Below are positions 54,094-62,991 of a DNA stretch of 64,000 nt, in pieces (position 1 is the stretch's first letter; each line of letters begins with the position of its first letter). Origin of the DNA: Sporolactobacillus spathodeae. Its GTDB lineage: Bacteria > Bacillota > Bacilli > Bacillales > Sporolactobacillaceae. The DNA is taken from the NCBI RefSeq assembly GCF_016908935.1, contig NZ_JAFBEV010000011.1, positions 1 through 64,000 on the forward strand. Reading direction: 5' to 3'. Under the pieces are notes generated by a model that was not told where the DNA came from, did not search any database, and saw nothing but the letters and a program-made list of their open reading frames with translations. The position numbers and the translations under genes were made by a program.

Positions 54094-54633
54094 ATGGTTC
54101 ATTGGCTTCGTAATAATAAATATGCATCGATTGTCTTACTGCTTATTCGCTTATATTTAGGCTATCAATGGCTTCTTGATGGATTTGCTAAATTATGGGG
54201 CAACGAAAGCCCATTCAATGCGCAAGGCTTCATGATTGGAGTGACAAAAAATCCAGTACTCGGCCCTGAAAAACAGGTCTTATATCCTGTATACAATGCG
54301 TTTATTAAGAGTATCGCTTTGCCGCACGCTGGGCTTTTCAGTTTCATGGTTGCATGGGGCGAATTTTTGATTGGCATTGGCTTGCTTCTCGGTGTTCTGA
54401 CGACAGCAGCTGCCTTCTTTGCCCTGTTCTTGAATTTCATGTATTTATTCGCCGGAACCGTTTCATCCAATCCTCTTTACGTTCTACTCGGTTCAATTCT
54501 GCTGTACAGCGGGTTCAACGCTGGTAAAATTGGCGGAGACTATTGGGTGATTCCATATATCCGCAGTTATTATGGAAAGTGGTTCCATAAAGCTGGTGGC
54601 AATGTGGTAGCCGGCGGTGTCGTGCACAACTGA
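54094..54633 (+). CDS. DoxX family membrane protein
   Basis: 179 residues with four membrane helices (about 9-28, 80-100, 107-130, 133-150). DoxX pattern: LLIRLYLGYQWLLDGFAKLW. ATG follows GGGGGAGG. Some relatives act in thiosulfate:quinone oxidation or redox stress, but no function can be assigned. Two cre-like sites upstream hint at carbon control. Confidence 0.86.
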   Translation: MVHWLRNNKYASIVLLLIRLYLGYQWLLDGFAKLWGNESPFNAQGFMIGVTKNPVLGPEKQVLYPVYNAFIKSIALPHAGLFSFMVAWGEFLIGIGLLLGVLTTAAAFFALFLNFMYLFAGTVSSNPLYVLLGSILLYSGFNAGKIGGDYWVIPYIRSYYGKWFHKAGGNVVAGGVVHN

Positions 54634-54670
54634 CGCCGGGGTATCAAAAAGTTAATTGTTCTTCTTTGTG

Positions 54671-54719
54671 AACAACACCCGTACTGCGATCCGTGGCAGC
54701 GTGGGTGTTGTTTGTTTTT
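54671..54719 (+). terminator. doxX terminator
   Basis: AACAACACCC pairs with GGGTGTTGTT, with inner CTGC/GCAG, then TGTTTTT. Confidence 0.85.
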
Positions 54720-54788
54720 ATCTAATTTTTGCACGAAAAATAAAGCGTATTCGATACAAAAAAGACTTGGCCAAGGCAATTTTTTCCC
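54720..54788. repeat. Structured-repeat flanks without core
   Basis: Left flank TAATTTTTGCACGAAAAATA followed at once by the tail AAAAAAGACTTGGCCAAGGC; the GC-rich core is absent. Confidence 0.5.
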
Positions 54789-54988
54789 AATAAGCACTTG
54801 TTTATGACAGGCGCGTTAGATGAAAAATGATCATTGTCCTTGTATAATGGCTCTATCGGTAACTTAGGGAGCGATTTAAATATGTAAGGTCATTGTTCAA
54901 CCACTTGCTGTTCAAATATTGCGGTGATGTGCATTTTTCCAGGTACATCTATTTCAAGCTGCAAGAAATAGCAGAAAGGAATCGAACA

Positions 54989-56206
54989 ATGACAAAAAAA
55001 CAGTCGTTTACTTGCCTGTGGGTGGGTCAGTCTCTGGCCAATTGCGGGGATGTTTTTTATATTGTCGGGATGATGACCATCATTTACGCGGCGACCCAGT
55101 CGGCATTTTATATGGCCGCTGTCCCCTTTCTAACGATGATGATGCGCTTTATCAGTGGCATTTTTGCGCCGCTTATTCTCGATAAATTTGGTCTGAAATG
55201 TTCACTAACTCGTTCTCAGACGGCTAAATCACTTTTATTATTGCTGCTGGCTATCGCTTTTTCTTTTCATCTTTTTGGCCCTGATTTTCTGCTGATTTTC
55301 CTGTTGGCTGCCGGAATCAGTTTTCTCGATGGTTGGGCCTTGCCGGCACGAAACGCCATGGTCCCACTGCTGATTACTAAGGAAAAATTAGTTCAGACAA
55401 ACAGTTTTTTGTCGCTGCTGGATCAGTCAATTAATTTAAGCGGCTGGGCGCTCGGTGGCACTCTAGTTACTTTGTTTGGCGGCACAAAGATCGTTTGGGG
55501 TACCTTTTTCCTGTTTTTGCTTTCCACAGTTTTCATGCTGCTGATTGAAGCAGACACGGTAAGCAGCCAGAAAATGAGGGACAGAGCGGGAAGACTGGAA
55601 GTCATGAAAGAAGGCTGGCGAGCCATTGGGCAGACGCCATTGTTGCGGTTGATTAGTTGGACGGACGCGATCGGAACCATCGCGTCCGTTGTATGGATGG
55701 CCGCGATTGTTTTCGTTTTTGTCCACCATGTGCTCCATGTTTCAGACGCATGGTGGGGATTCATTAATTTCAGTTATTTCGTTGGTCTGATTCTCGGCGG
55801 GCTGGTCAGTGTCCGCTGTGCCACACTTATCCAGCACCATTTGAGACAAGCAGCGCTAATCGGCCTTTTGGCAATCGGAATAGCGACACTGCTTTTTGGC
55901 TGGAACAAGCTGCCCGCAATTGCTCTGGTTCTGTCCTTTGCCGTCGGTTTTTTTGAACAACTGCAAACGATTGCCTTCAGTACACTCATTCAGACTTGCA
56001 CTAAACCGCAATTATTGGCCAAAGTGTACGCAGCGCAAGGCGCGCTGTATGCTGTCGCTTATGGATTGGCTACACTGGTCTTTGGTTATTTGACGGATAA
56101 AATCGGGGTGATCTCAGTCTTTACACTTTCAGGTCTATTGATTCTGGCAACTTTTGTGTACGCACTCCGTACAAAAAAAGAATGGCCGATGCAAGCGGAT
56201 TGCTGA
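54989..56206 (+). CDS. MFS transporter
   Basis: 405 residues with about 12 membrane helices. ATG at 54989 follows GAAAGGAA; a reading from 54893 adds 32 unlikely residues. Opening CLWVGQSLANCGDVFYIVGM and loop APLILDKFGLKCSLTRSQ fit the DHA-type/enterobactin-exporter-like MFS group. Probably an efflux carrier; substrate unknown. Single gene. Confidence 0.87.
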   Translation: MTKKQSFTCLWVGQSLANCGDVFYIVGMMTIIYAATQSAFYMAAVPFLTMMMRFISGIFAPLILDKFGLKCSLTRSQTAKSLLLLLLAIAFSFHLFGPDFLLIFLLAAGISFLDGWALPARNAMVPLLITKEKLVQTNSFLSLLDQSINLSGWALGGTLVTLFGGTKIVWGTFFLFLLSTVFMLLIEADTVSSQKMRDRAGRLEVMKEGWRAIGQTPLLRLISWTDAIGTIASVVWMAAIVFVFVHHVLHVSDAWWGFINFSYFVGLILGGLVSVRCATLIQHHLRQAALIGLLAIGIATLLFGWNKLPAIALVLSFAVGFFEQLQTIAFSTLIQTCTKPQLLAKVYAAQGALYAVAYGLATLVFGYLTDKIGVISVFTLSGLLILATFVYALRTKKEWPMQADC

Positions 56207-56228
56207 AGATTAAAAATAGAGCGATGAA

Positions 56229-56262
56229 AAAACAGCGAGGACAATTTGTCCTCGCTGTTTTT
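56229..56262. terminator. MFS gene terminator
   Basis: Near-perfect stem AAAACAGCGAGGACAA / TTGTCCTCGCTGTTTT with a minimal loop and flanking A and T runs. Confidence 0.9.
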
Positions 56263-56275
56263 GTGCAAAGATGAA

Positions 56276-56450
56276 TTTTGATGAGGCGCAATTGTTGAAA
56301 AAGGACTTGGCGACGCCAGTTTATCTTAAAAGATAAGAATGTATAAGATTTTGCACAAAAAAATGGAGCGAAGGTGCGAGACGCCCGCGGCAAGCGAGCG
56401 ACTGGAGCGCAATTTTTGCAAAGAAAGACTTGGCGACACCAAGTTTTATC
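56276..56450. repeat. Two internally deleted structured repeats
   Basis: 56276-56330 holds a right end and tail. 56362-56450 joins GGTGCGAGACGCC straight to CGCGGCAAGCGAGCGAC, the same kind of deletion as at 44530, and keeps the tail hairpin ACTTGGCGACACCAAGT, which can serve as terminator. Confidence 0.7.
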
Positions 56451-56496
56451 TTAATCTGATAGATTCGAATTTGTTTGGGCATCCTTCACCGTAAGA

Positions 56497-57681
56497 TCAA
56501 TTAAACATGAATTTATACGTATTAATTTTCACATTTAAGACGAGGCCGACCGCGAACATGCTGATAAATAATGAGCTACCACCGTAGCTGATGAATGGAA
56601 GGCCTAAACCGGTAATAGGCAAGATACCGATCGTCATGCCAATGTTTTGAAAGATTTGGTAAGCAAACATGCCAATGACACCCGCGCAGACTAAAGCGCC
56701 ATAGGGTGAGTGTGACTCTAAACTTATCTTCAATATTCTATAGAGAAGGACGAAATAGGTCAGTATCAGAAAAGAAGCACCTAACATCCCCCATTTGCCA
56801 CCCACTATTGAAAAGACAAAGTCCGAATACGCGTAGGGAACTGAAAAATTGGCCATGCTTGCTCCGCTCAACTCGCCTGAACCAATTGCATTTAATGAAG
56901 TCTGCAATTGATAGCCATCCGAATTCGTGAAGCGATTAGGGTCGAGCCATCCGTAAAAGCGCTGTGCCTGATAAGATGGAAGGTGACTCAAAATATCATT
57001 GAAAAATACATTTGGATTCAAGAAATAGAGAAGAATAAGTCCAGATATTAGGATAATAACAGGTAAAACAAGAATCATAATTGTCTTTACTCTTATTTTT
57101 GACACAAACAAAATAGTTATAAAAATAGAGCTATCTACAAGTAGACTGCCTAGATCGGGATACTGTTTGGCAAAAAAGACTAAAGGGACGAGATAAAGAA
57201 GTAATTTGCCGATAAAAATAAACTCATCTTTGGTCGTGATAAATTCTTGATCGTCTTCTTGAAGTCTTGCTAATTTGCTGCTCACAGCAAGTATTAAGCC
57301 TATTTTCATAAATTCTGCAGGCTGTATCGAAATGGGTCCCAAACGATACCAACCCTTAGCGCCGTTGATAACAGGAGCGATACTGTCCGGCATAATCAGA
57401 ATGCCTAGCATGAAGACAATGCATATTAAATAAATGTAAGTCGACACGCGTTCAATAACATCTAAGTCAATGAATACAGCGACGAGAAAAAATGGAATGG
57501 ATAAGACGTAGAGTATGATCTGCTCTTTTAGAAAATTGCTGGCTATCAGGTGGGCACTTTGTGCAGAGGACAGCACGAAACAACTAATACAAAAAAGAAG
57601 GAATAGGATAAAAACTAAAGAGTAATCTATTCTTTCCCAAATATTTTCTCTGTTTTCCAATTTTTTGTTCTCACTTTCCAA
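56497..57681 (-). CDS. SEDS family cell-shape/division protein (RodA/FtsW type)
   Basis: 394-residue peptidoglycan glycosyltransferase of the SEDS family with ten predicted helices. Landmarks: GAKGWYRLGPISIQPAEFMKIG, QYPDLGSLLVDSSIF, and near the end FQNIGMTIGILPITGLGLPFISYGGSS. Length and the GAKGW segment favour a RodA-like member. Codon use is more A/T-rich than in flanking genes, suggesting a different history. No penicillin-binding protein gene is adjacent. Confidence 0.92.
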   Translation of the reverse strand: MESENKKLENRENIWERIDYSLVFILFLLFCISCFVLSSAQSAHLIASNFLKEQIILYVLSIPFFLVAVFIDLDVIERVSTYIYLICIVFMLGILIMPDSIAPVINGAKGWYRLGPISIQPAEFMKIGLILAVSSKLARLQEDDQEFITTKDEFIFIGKLLLYLVPLVFFAKQYPDLGSLLVDSSIFITILFVSKIRVKTIMILVLPVIILISGLILLYFLNPNVFFNDILSHLPSYQAQRFYGWLDPNRFTNSDGYQLQTSLNAIGSGELSGASMANFSVPYAYSDFVFSIVGGKWGMLGASFLILTYFVLLYRILKISLESHSPYGALVCAGVIGMFAYQIFQNIGMTIGILPITGLGLPFISYGGSSLFISMFAVGLVLNVKINTYKFMFN

Positions 57682-57699
57682 TGTGTTTAAGGCTATGTT

Positions 57700-57745
57700 T
57701 AAGGAAAAATGCGATGTGCGAGACGCCTGCGATGTAGTAGTGAGA
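57700..57745. repeat. Truncated structured repeat
   Basis: AATGCGATGTGCGAGACGCC survives just upstream of the SEDS gene, then sequence similarity stops. Confidence 0.5.
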
Positions 57746-57891
57746 TTTCTCTGAGCGACAATCCAGACTTCTTCTCGATCTCGTGTTTATCCAAACTATT
57801 ATAATATTCTATTGATCCATTTGCATTCATGAGGTCAAAAAAAGATTTTCACATTTATTTTTGATTGGGTGTTATTTCTTTGAACGGCCAA

Positions 57892-58353
57892 TTATTCGTC
57901 CCTGTCCATTTCTGAAATATTTGCCAACATTTTTCGCATAACGGAACGCGCCACGCGCAATTCTTCATGATCGATGTCTTGAAATAAAGTCTCGGTAAAA
58001 ATCTGGCCTTCTTTGCGCACTTTATTCCATAATTCCACACTTTGTTTGGTTAGTTTCAGGTGAGTTACGCGGGCGTCTTGCGTATCCTTTTCTAGTTCAA
58101 GAAGCCCTTTCTGCGCCATCTTCAACGCAATCTGCTTCACATTTTGGTGTGAACTGCCCATTTCTTTTGCCACTTCTTTGATCGATGGAGGCTCATGAAA
58201 CAGATTATCAATAATAATGGAGAGAAACCATTGCTTGGTCGTCACATCAAATTTTTTCAAGCCACGTTCCATAATCGTATCGATTTGATTTGTCGCCACA
58301 AAAAGCGAGCCAAATAGATATTGCAAATCAGGCATGCTGTCTAACTTATTCAA
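57892..58353 (-). CDS. MarR family transcriptional regulator
   Basis: 153 residues from TTG at 58353, well placed after GAGGTGATT; an ATG at 58383 would include that site. Winged helix: PPSIKEVAKEMGSSHQNVKQ, then LELEKDTQDARVTHLKLT. Cotranscribed with the flavodoxin gene upstream; the large inverted repeat in front of that gene is its likely operator. Confidence 0.88.
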   Translation of the reverse strand: MNKLDSMPDLQYLFGSLFVATNQIDTIMERGLKKFDVTTKQWFLSIIIDNLFHEPPSIKEVAKEMGSSHQNVKQIALKMAQKGLLELEKDTQDARVTHLKLTKQSVELWNKVRKEGQIFTETLFQDIDHEELRVARSVMRKMLANISEMDRDE

Positions 58354-58404
58354 GTGAATCACCTCTGAAAAAAACTTTGTCATTTATGCTAACTGCAATG
58401 ACGA

Positions 58405-58899
58405 TCAATCTTTGTTGTTTGCTTGACTTAACTTGATGGCGGCACGTGCCCACTGCGCAGCTCGCGTGCATTCGCCTTCTTTAAGCGGGCCCTCGTACCC
58501 AGTCACATAAAATCCTTCCGGCTGTAGAAGTAGGTGTGCTCGCTTATGGTGTAGTTTTTTTGCTATTTTTTTGGCGGCATAACCCAATAATTTGATGACT
58601 ATACGCAGCGCCTTGGAGGAGACGTCTTGACTCGCTATTCTCGTATCGAATGCTAAAGCGGAAACACCTTTTAGTTGATTCGGTGACAGTCGATGAATGA
58701 AGTCAGTGGTCGGTTTTGTCGGATGGAAGGCGCGTGTAGGCGAACCGACAATTAACATATCTATATGATCGAGAGGACCGGCAGTCACTTCATGCGGACG
58801 GCACATGACAACTTTTTCCGAATCCATAGCTGACCGCATGGCATCAGCAATTTTTTGAGTATTGCCAAATACAGAATCGCAGACAATTAAAACATTCAT
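58405..58899 (-). CDS. Flavodoxin family protein
   Basis: 164 residues from ATG at 58899 (GAGGAG eight bases before). FMN phosphate loop CDSVFGNTQKIADAM near the N-terminus; loop SPTRAFHPTKPT. Small FMN electron carrier or quinone reductase. First gene of an operon with the MarR regulator, preceded by an 18-bp inverted repeat. Confidence 0.88.
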   Translation of the reverse strand: MNVLIVCDSVFGNTQKIADAMRSAMDSEKVVMCRPHEVTAGPLDHIDMLIVGSPTRAFHPTKPTTDFIHRLSPNQLKGVSALAFDTRIASQDVSSKALRIVIKLLGYAAKKIAKKLHHKRAHLLLQPEGFYVTGYEGPLKEGECTRAAQWARAAIKLSQANNKD

Positions 58900-58921
58900 A
58901 AGCACGGCTCCTCATCTGAAA

Positions 58922-58965
58922 AAAAAGGTAATGTATTATATAAAAACATAATACATTACCTTTTT
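58922..58965. promoter_or_regulatory. Large inverted repeat, probable MarR operator
   Basis: AAAAAGGTAATGTATTAT (58922-58939) and ATAATACATTACCTTTTT (58948-58965) are perfectly complementary, 8 bp apart, 23 bp before the flavodoxin start. The AATGTATTAT/ATAATACATT core resembles MarR-type operators. As RNA it could also form a terminator-like hairpin. 58966-59146 holds nothing else clear. Confidence 0.75.
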
Positions 58966-59146
58966 AATGCCGTCAATTTCCAACACGTATTGTATTGAAA
59001 ATTCATGAACGTGTGGAAGCTGGAGGATTTTAAGAAAGAGAAAATTCCATGTGTAACCAATAGATGACCAAACAATTGTTTATCAGGCATTGACAGTCTA
59101 TGTCGGATTCATTAAAATAATATAGGTCGTCAGATTTTGTTAATCT

Positions 59147-59220
<74 letters not shown>

Positions 59221-59238
59221 TACTATAGAAGAAACGAG

Positions 59239-59263
59239 ATCCCTTGTTGCCAAGGGATTTTTT
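59239..59263 (+). terminator. tRNA-Arg terminator
   Basis: Perfect 8-bp stem ATCCCTTG / CAAGGGAT, loop TTGC, then six Ts. Confidence 0.88.
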
Positions 59264-59366
59264 GCTGTTCTAAGTTTTAAATTAATCTGTAGAAGTTTTT
59301 TTAATCCGATTTTTTTAATCATTGATGGCACAACTACCTAATATTTGGAGAACGACCAGCAATAGA

Positions 59367-59396
59367 AAAAATGGAACGTTAAAACGTTCCATTTTT
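59367..59396. terminator. Terminator of the hypothetical gene at 59457
   Basis: AAAAATGGAACGTT and AACGTTCCATTTTT form a perfect 14-bp hairpin, functional in either direction; it lies 60 bp past the minus-strand stop. Confidence 0.78.
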
Positions 59397-59456
59397 TCAT
59401 ATAAAGGTTGCGTCGCACAGATGGCGCCATCATCATAATGGGCTGGTTCGCCAACG

Positions 59457-60017
59457 TCACATCGTAAATTGATGCGGAAATTGTCTGGCGATGCCATAGG
59501 CCATGACATCAGCCATGATTAAAGCTTGTTGTTCAATTTGATCAAAAGTTGAGACACTTTCTGGATATTTTTTCGTTATAAGTTCAACAGCTTCATTTTT
59601 GGTCAAAGCCAAATGTTCGTGCATCATCGATTGCCAATCTCTTGCGGACCAATAAGGATTGATTCGGCCGAGAAATGCGGCGATCGCATCAGCATTGGCA
59701 TACCATCTTTTTTCAGCGGCTGCAGCTTCTGCCTGATGGCCTGCTTTTGCTGCCTGAACAAGTTGCGCTGCGATAACGAGGTGTTCGGTGAATAATTTTT
59801 CAAACTGGGAAGCAATTGCAGGACCATAAAGCGGAGCCAAAACCTTTTCAAAATCCTTTGGGTTACGAAGAAGCCGTTTTGTTGTGACTTTAGAATCAGG
59901 GAGAGCGAATACAATATCTATTATTGCTAATCGAGTCCAATAGACATGCTGCTCCCAGAGCATCCGTAAAGTAGTCCTTAGCTCACATTCCGCCATACTG
60001 ATGTGCTGAGGTGACAT
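59457..60017 (-). CDS. Conserved hypothetical helical protein
   Basis: 186 residues from ATG at 60017 (AAGGATGTGAT before it); 30 further upstream residues look non-coding. All-helical, with MLWEQHVYWTRLAIIDIVFA, LYGPAIASQFEKLFTEHLVI, and a repeat-like second half (RWYANADAIAAFLGRINPYW). The pattern is shared by a hypothetical family of soil bacteria that I recall but cannot name securely; some database members carry unrelated enzyme names. No function is claimed. Confidence 0.7.
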   Translation of the reverse strand: MSPQHISMAECELRTTLRMLWEQHVYWTRLAIIDIVFALPDSKVTTKRLLRNPKDFEKVLAPLYGPAIASQFEKLFTEHLVIAAQLVQAAKAGHQAEAAAAEKRWYANADAIAAFLGRINPYWSARDWQSMMHEHLALTKNEAVELITKKYPESVSTFDQIEQQALIMADVMAYGIARQFPHQFTM

Positions 60018-60247
60018 GATAATCACATCCTTGTTGAAGTTTAGCGATAGTGCATTATATGTGTGGATGGGTAAACGTGTACGGAAAATGCATCTTGTCG
60101 ATGGCATCAGATGCAGGACTAGTTATAGATGACAAAACGGCTACATTTTTCAGTAGATCGTCAGATTGAAAAATAAAGTTTCGTATAATTTAATTGGAAT
60201 GAAATTTATTTCATAAGATAAGAGTGTATTAAAATTTTGCGCGAAAA

Positions 60248-60402
60248 ATGGAGCGAAGGCGCGAGACGCCTGCGGGAAAAGCGAGCCGAGTGAGACCCCG
60301 CAAGTTCTAGTTTGTTTGAGGAGGCTCACGGATCGCTCGCGGCAAGCGAGTGACCGGAGCGCAATTTTTGCAAAACAGACTTGGCAAAGCCAAGTTTTTC
60401 TT
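60248..60402. repeat. Structured repeat, full copy
   Basis: GCGA/TCGC type, with CTCGCGG instead of CCCGCGG in the outer right arm, a change that keeps pairing through G-U. Tail ACTTGGCAAAGCCAAGTTTTTC intact. 60403-60654 shows nothing recognisable. Confidence 0.82.
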
Positions 60403-60654
60403 AATATATAGAGGCTTTTAGGTGTGAATCAGAGCGCGCCAGTCAGTGAAAAAATTAAAATAAGCATTTTCTTTTATAAAAAATTAAGATTTCTGCACTA
60501 ACGTAAGAAAGGTGATTTTTCATTAATACGGCGAGCATTGGATTTTTCTTACACTGCCAAAAGTTATTGACGCAGCACCGAATTTGATGCAAAATTCATT
60601 GTTAGACGGATTTTTATCTTGCGTTATCGGATTTAAAAGAAAGCTCTGTTTCAA

Positions 60655-60718
60655 TTTAATGTTGTTTTTCTGACCAAAAGGTCATGTGTGAGACGCCTGC
60701 GGGAACAGCGTGCCGGCG
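60655..60718. repeat. Truncated structured repeat with its own flank
   Basis: AATGTTGTTTTTCTGACC, then GTGAGACGCCTGCGGGAACA and GCGTGCCGGCG, ending abruptly. The same flank and arm as the copy at 14222. 60719-60822 shows nothing else. Confidence 0.65.
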
Positions 60719-60822
60719 CTATAGCTGTTTGCTTCTTATTTTTGGGCACTCAATGGATGGTTCTGCGCACTGAATTGATTTAATGATAAATACATAGTCT
60801 GTTTTCTGAGGGAGAGGCAACA

Positions 60823-61836
60823 ATGGGACAAGAGGAGAGCCGATTGACGTCACGGCAATCAGTGAAGAAAAGTAAAAAACATCACAGATGGATTATCTTG
60901 GCATTGTTTATTATTTTGGCTAGCGCGGGTAGTGCCATCGCTTATTATATGCATGCGATCAGTCCACAGACGCATTTCAATCATTTAAAAACAATAGGCA
61001 CCAGCAAAAACGCTTTGAGCGGTTATAAAGAAAAGTCCGGTGTTTTCAATGTCCTGTTAATCGGTTCGGATCAGCGCAAGCAGAATCCTCAAGGACATAC
61101 CGATTCCATCGTGCTCATTCACGTCGATCTGACACATCATCGCTACAACTTACTCAGTATCCCACGCGATACACGTGTCTATATGCAGGGACAGGGTTAT
61201 ACGAAACTGACGAGCGTCCAATTCATTGGCCAACTGAAAGACGGGACAAAAAAAGGTATTACCGATGCGGTATCGGCTGTCTCCAATCTGACAGGTGTGC
61301 CGATCAATTATTATGCGGAAACCAATTATTGGGGCTTTCGGAGTATGGTCGATGCGCTTGGTGGCATTAAAATGAAAATTCCTTTTGATGTCACTTTGAC
61401 TCATCCGTGGAATAAGAAATACAAAAATATGGTGATCAAAAAAGGAACCCATAACTTGAACGGGACGATGGTTTCAGAAGTCGTTCATGAACGTGATTCA
61501 CTTCCGGGTACGGATTTTGGACGTCAACGTCTTCAGGAAGAAGCGCTGATTGGTATTGGCAATAAAGTCATGCAGCCTCAGAACATCACTAAATTGCCAG
61601 CACTGTCGCAATCTTTGTCCAAATTCTTGATTGCAACGAATTTAAGTACGAGCGATATGATTAGTCTTGGATTGGGCGTGAAAAGCGACTATCATCCTAG
61701 AAATCAGATCCATTATTATCAGTTGAAGTATCAGAGTGTTGTGATGAAGGATGATGTTCTACAGGCACAGAACGACGAGGTCGTGCTTGATACGAAACAA
61801 TTGCAACAGGTCATTCAGCAGCATTTTATGAACTGA
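60823..61836 (+). CDS. LytR-CpsA-Psr (LCP) family protein
   Basis: 337 residues. One N-terminal membrane helix (about 24-44) after a basic segment, then an outside LCP domain (about 75-225). Landmarks: NVLLIGSDQRKQ, GHTDSIVLIHVDL, LLSIPRDTRVYM and HERDSLPGTDFGRQRLQEE with conserved Arg and Asp. LCP enzymes attach teichoic acids or other polymers to peptidoglycan from undecaprenyl-pyrophosphate carriers. GAGGGAGAGG precedes ATG. Confidence 0.93.
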   Translation: MGQEESRLTSRQSVKKSKKHHRWIILALFIILASAGSAIAYYMHAISPQTHFNHLKTIGTSKNALSGYKEKSGVFNVLLIGSDQRKQNPQGHTDSIVLIHVDLTHHRYNLLSIPRDTRVYMQGQGYTKLTSVQFIGQLKDGTKKGITDAVSAVSNLTGVPINYYAETNYWGFRSMVDALGGIKMKIPFDVTLTHPWNKKYKNMVIKKGTHNLNGTMVSEVVHERDSLPGTDFGRQRLQEEALIGIGNKVMQPQNITKLPALSQSLSKFLIATNLSTSDMISLGLGVKSDYHPRNQIHYYQLKYQSVVMKDDVLQAQNDEVVLDTKQLQQVIQQHFMN

Positions 61837-61874
61837 ACGTTTGGGAATCGGCAGGAATAAGAATTTGACTGTCA

Positions 61875-61906
61875 TTAAGCTTATCTTAAGAATCTTAATC
61901 TAAAAT
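61875..61906 (+). promoter_or_regulatory. TTAAG direct repeat and promoter, site 3
   Basis: TTAAG (61875-61879), six bases, TTAAG (61886-61890), ten bases, TAAAAT (61901-61906): the same arrangement as sites 1 and 2. A further TTAAT follows at 61895. The gene start is 90 bp downstream. Confidence 0.7.
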
Positions 61907-61995
61907 CAGGTTAGACTGAAAGAAAAGGTGTCTTTCGAAATCGTTGCGGATCGAGAAGTCAGAATGGCTGATTTTATTCTCAGGGGGGCAATGGC

Positions 61996-62289
61996 ATGAA
62001 AACATTCTTATTTTGCCGTGAGGACCTAACGCAAAATGTATTGTTTTTGCATCCGTGCGTTGCTTTGCGCGCGAGCAGCTTCCGAATGGCGGTTCAGATA
62101 TTTGCACTGAAAAGTAAAATGAAGGTCAAGGCAATTGGAGCAGTAGGTAAAGAAACAACGCGGATTCAACTGACCAAAAGGCATTGGTTCCGCACCGAAG
62201 AACAAATTCATTTTATTGTCGCTCATAAAAAAGAGAAGGAAAAGCAAGCAGTTGGATGGCTGCAGCAGGACAAAAAAATAGGGATATAA
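61996..62289 (+). CDS. Small HPr-fold-like protein, unassigned
   Basis: 97 residues; ATG preceded by AGGGGGG. The spacing of hydrophobic and helical segments (ALRASSFRMAVQIFALKSKM, then RTEEQIHFIVAHKKEKEKQA) resembles HPr phosphocarriers, but the active-site His-Ala-Arg-Pro motif and regulatory Ser are absent. Basic overall. It has its own TTAAG-type promoter and terminator. The HPr comparison is weak. Confidence 0.65.
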   Translation: MKTFLFCREDLTQNVLFLHPCVALRASSFRMAVQIFALKSKMKVKAIGAVGKETTRIQLTKRHWFRTEEQIHFIVAHKKEKEKQAVGWLQQDKKIGI

Positions 62290-62294
62290 ATAGT

Positions 62295-62338
62295 ATGGCA
62301 CGTGTGGCTAATCAGTTCACACGTGCTATGTTTTTTTT
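62295..62338 (+). terminator. Terminator of the HPr-like gene
   Basis: ATGGCACGTGTG pairs with CACACGTGCTAT (one mismatch) around an 11-base loop, then eight Ts. Confidence 0.87.
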
Positions 62339-62370
62339 AAAAGATAAAAGAATATAAGGCTTTTTGCACA

Positions 62371-62807
62371 ACAATGCAGTGCAAGTGCTATGGCGCCTTG
62401 CGGAAAAGCGAGCATATCGACATCAGCAGAACAAAGCACAATTGTAGCATGGCTCTTGCGTAAGGATAGAGCGAAGGCGCGAGACGCCTGCGGGAACAGC
62501 GTGCCAGCGAGACCCCGCAGATTCTAGTCTTGTCTGAGGAGGCTCGCGGTGCGCCCGCGGCAAGCGAGCAGCCGAAGCGCATTGTTACAAAAAAGACTTA
62601 GAAGCCTAGTTTTTCTAAAGAGATAAGGAAGTATAAGGATTTTTGCAAAAAAATGCAGCGCAGGTGCGAGACGCCTGCGGGAAGAGCAGGACAAGGGAGA
62701 CCCCGCAGATTACTGTTTGTCCGAGGAGGCTCCCGTCCTGCCCGCGGCAAGCGAGCAACCGAAGCTCAATAGTTGAAAAAGGACTTGGCTAAGCCAAGTT
62801 TTTCTTA
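62371..62807. repeat. Three structured repeats in a row
   Basis: 62371-62450 is degenerate. 62467-62617 is a GCGTGCC/GGTGCGC copy with GCGAG/CTCGC. 62653-62807 is a GCAGGAC/GTCCTGC copy with GGGAG/CTCCC and an intact tail hairpin ACTTGGCTAAGCCAAGT. 62808-62991 is A/T-rich with a possible -10 (TATGAT near 62917) for the next gene. Confidence 0.82.
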
Positions 62808-62991
62808 GAGATAAGAATGTGTCGAAACAGAGCAGCAAACGCAAGTCTTGTTTTCAAATAAAGCAAAACAAATAAAAAGATTACTAAATTACTAATTGTA
62901 GCGATTGCAAAACAATATGATATGATAAGTAAAGGTGAATCACTATGTTCCGCCCGTAGCAGTACGTAATTGTAAAGCAGAGGTGACAAAT

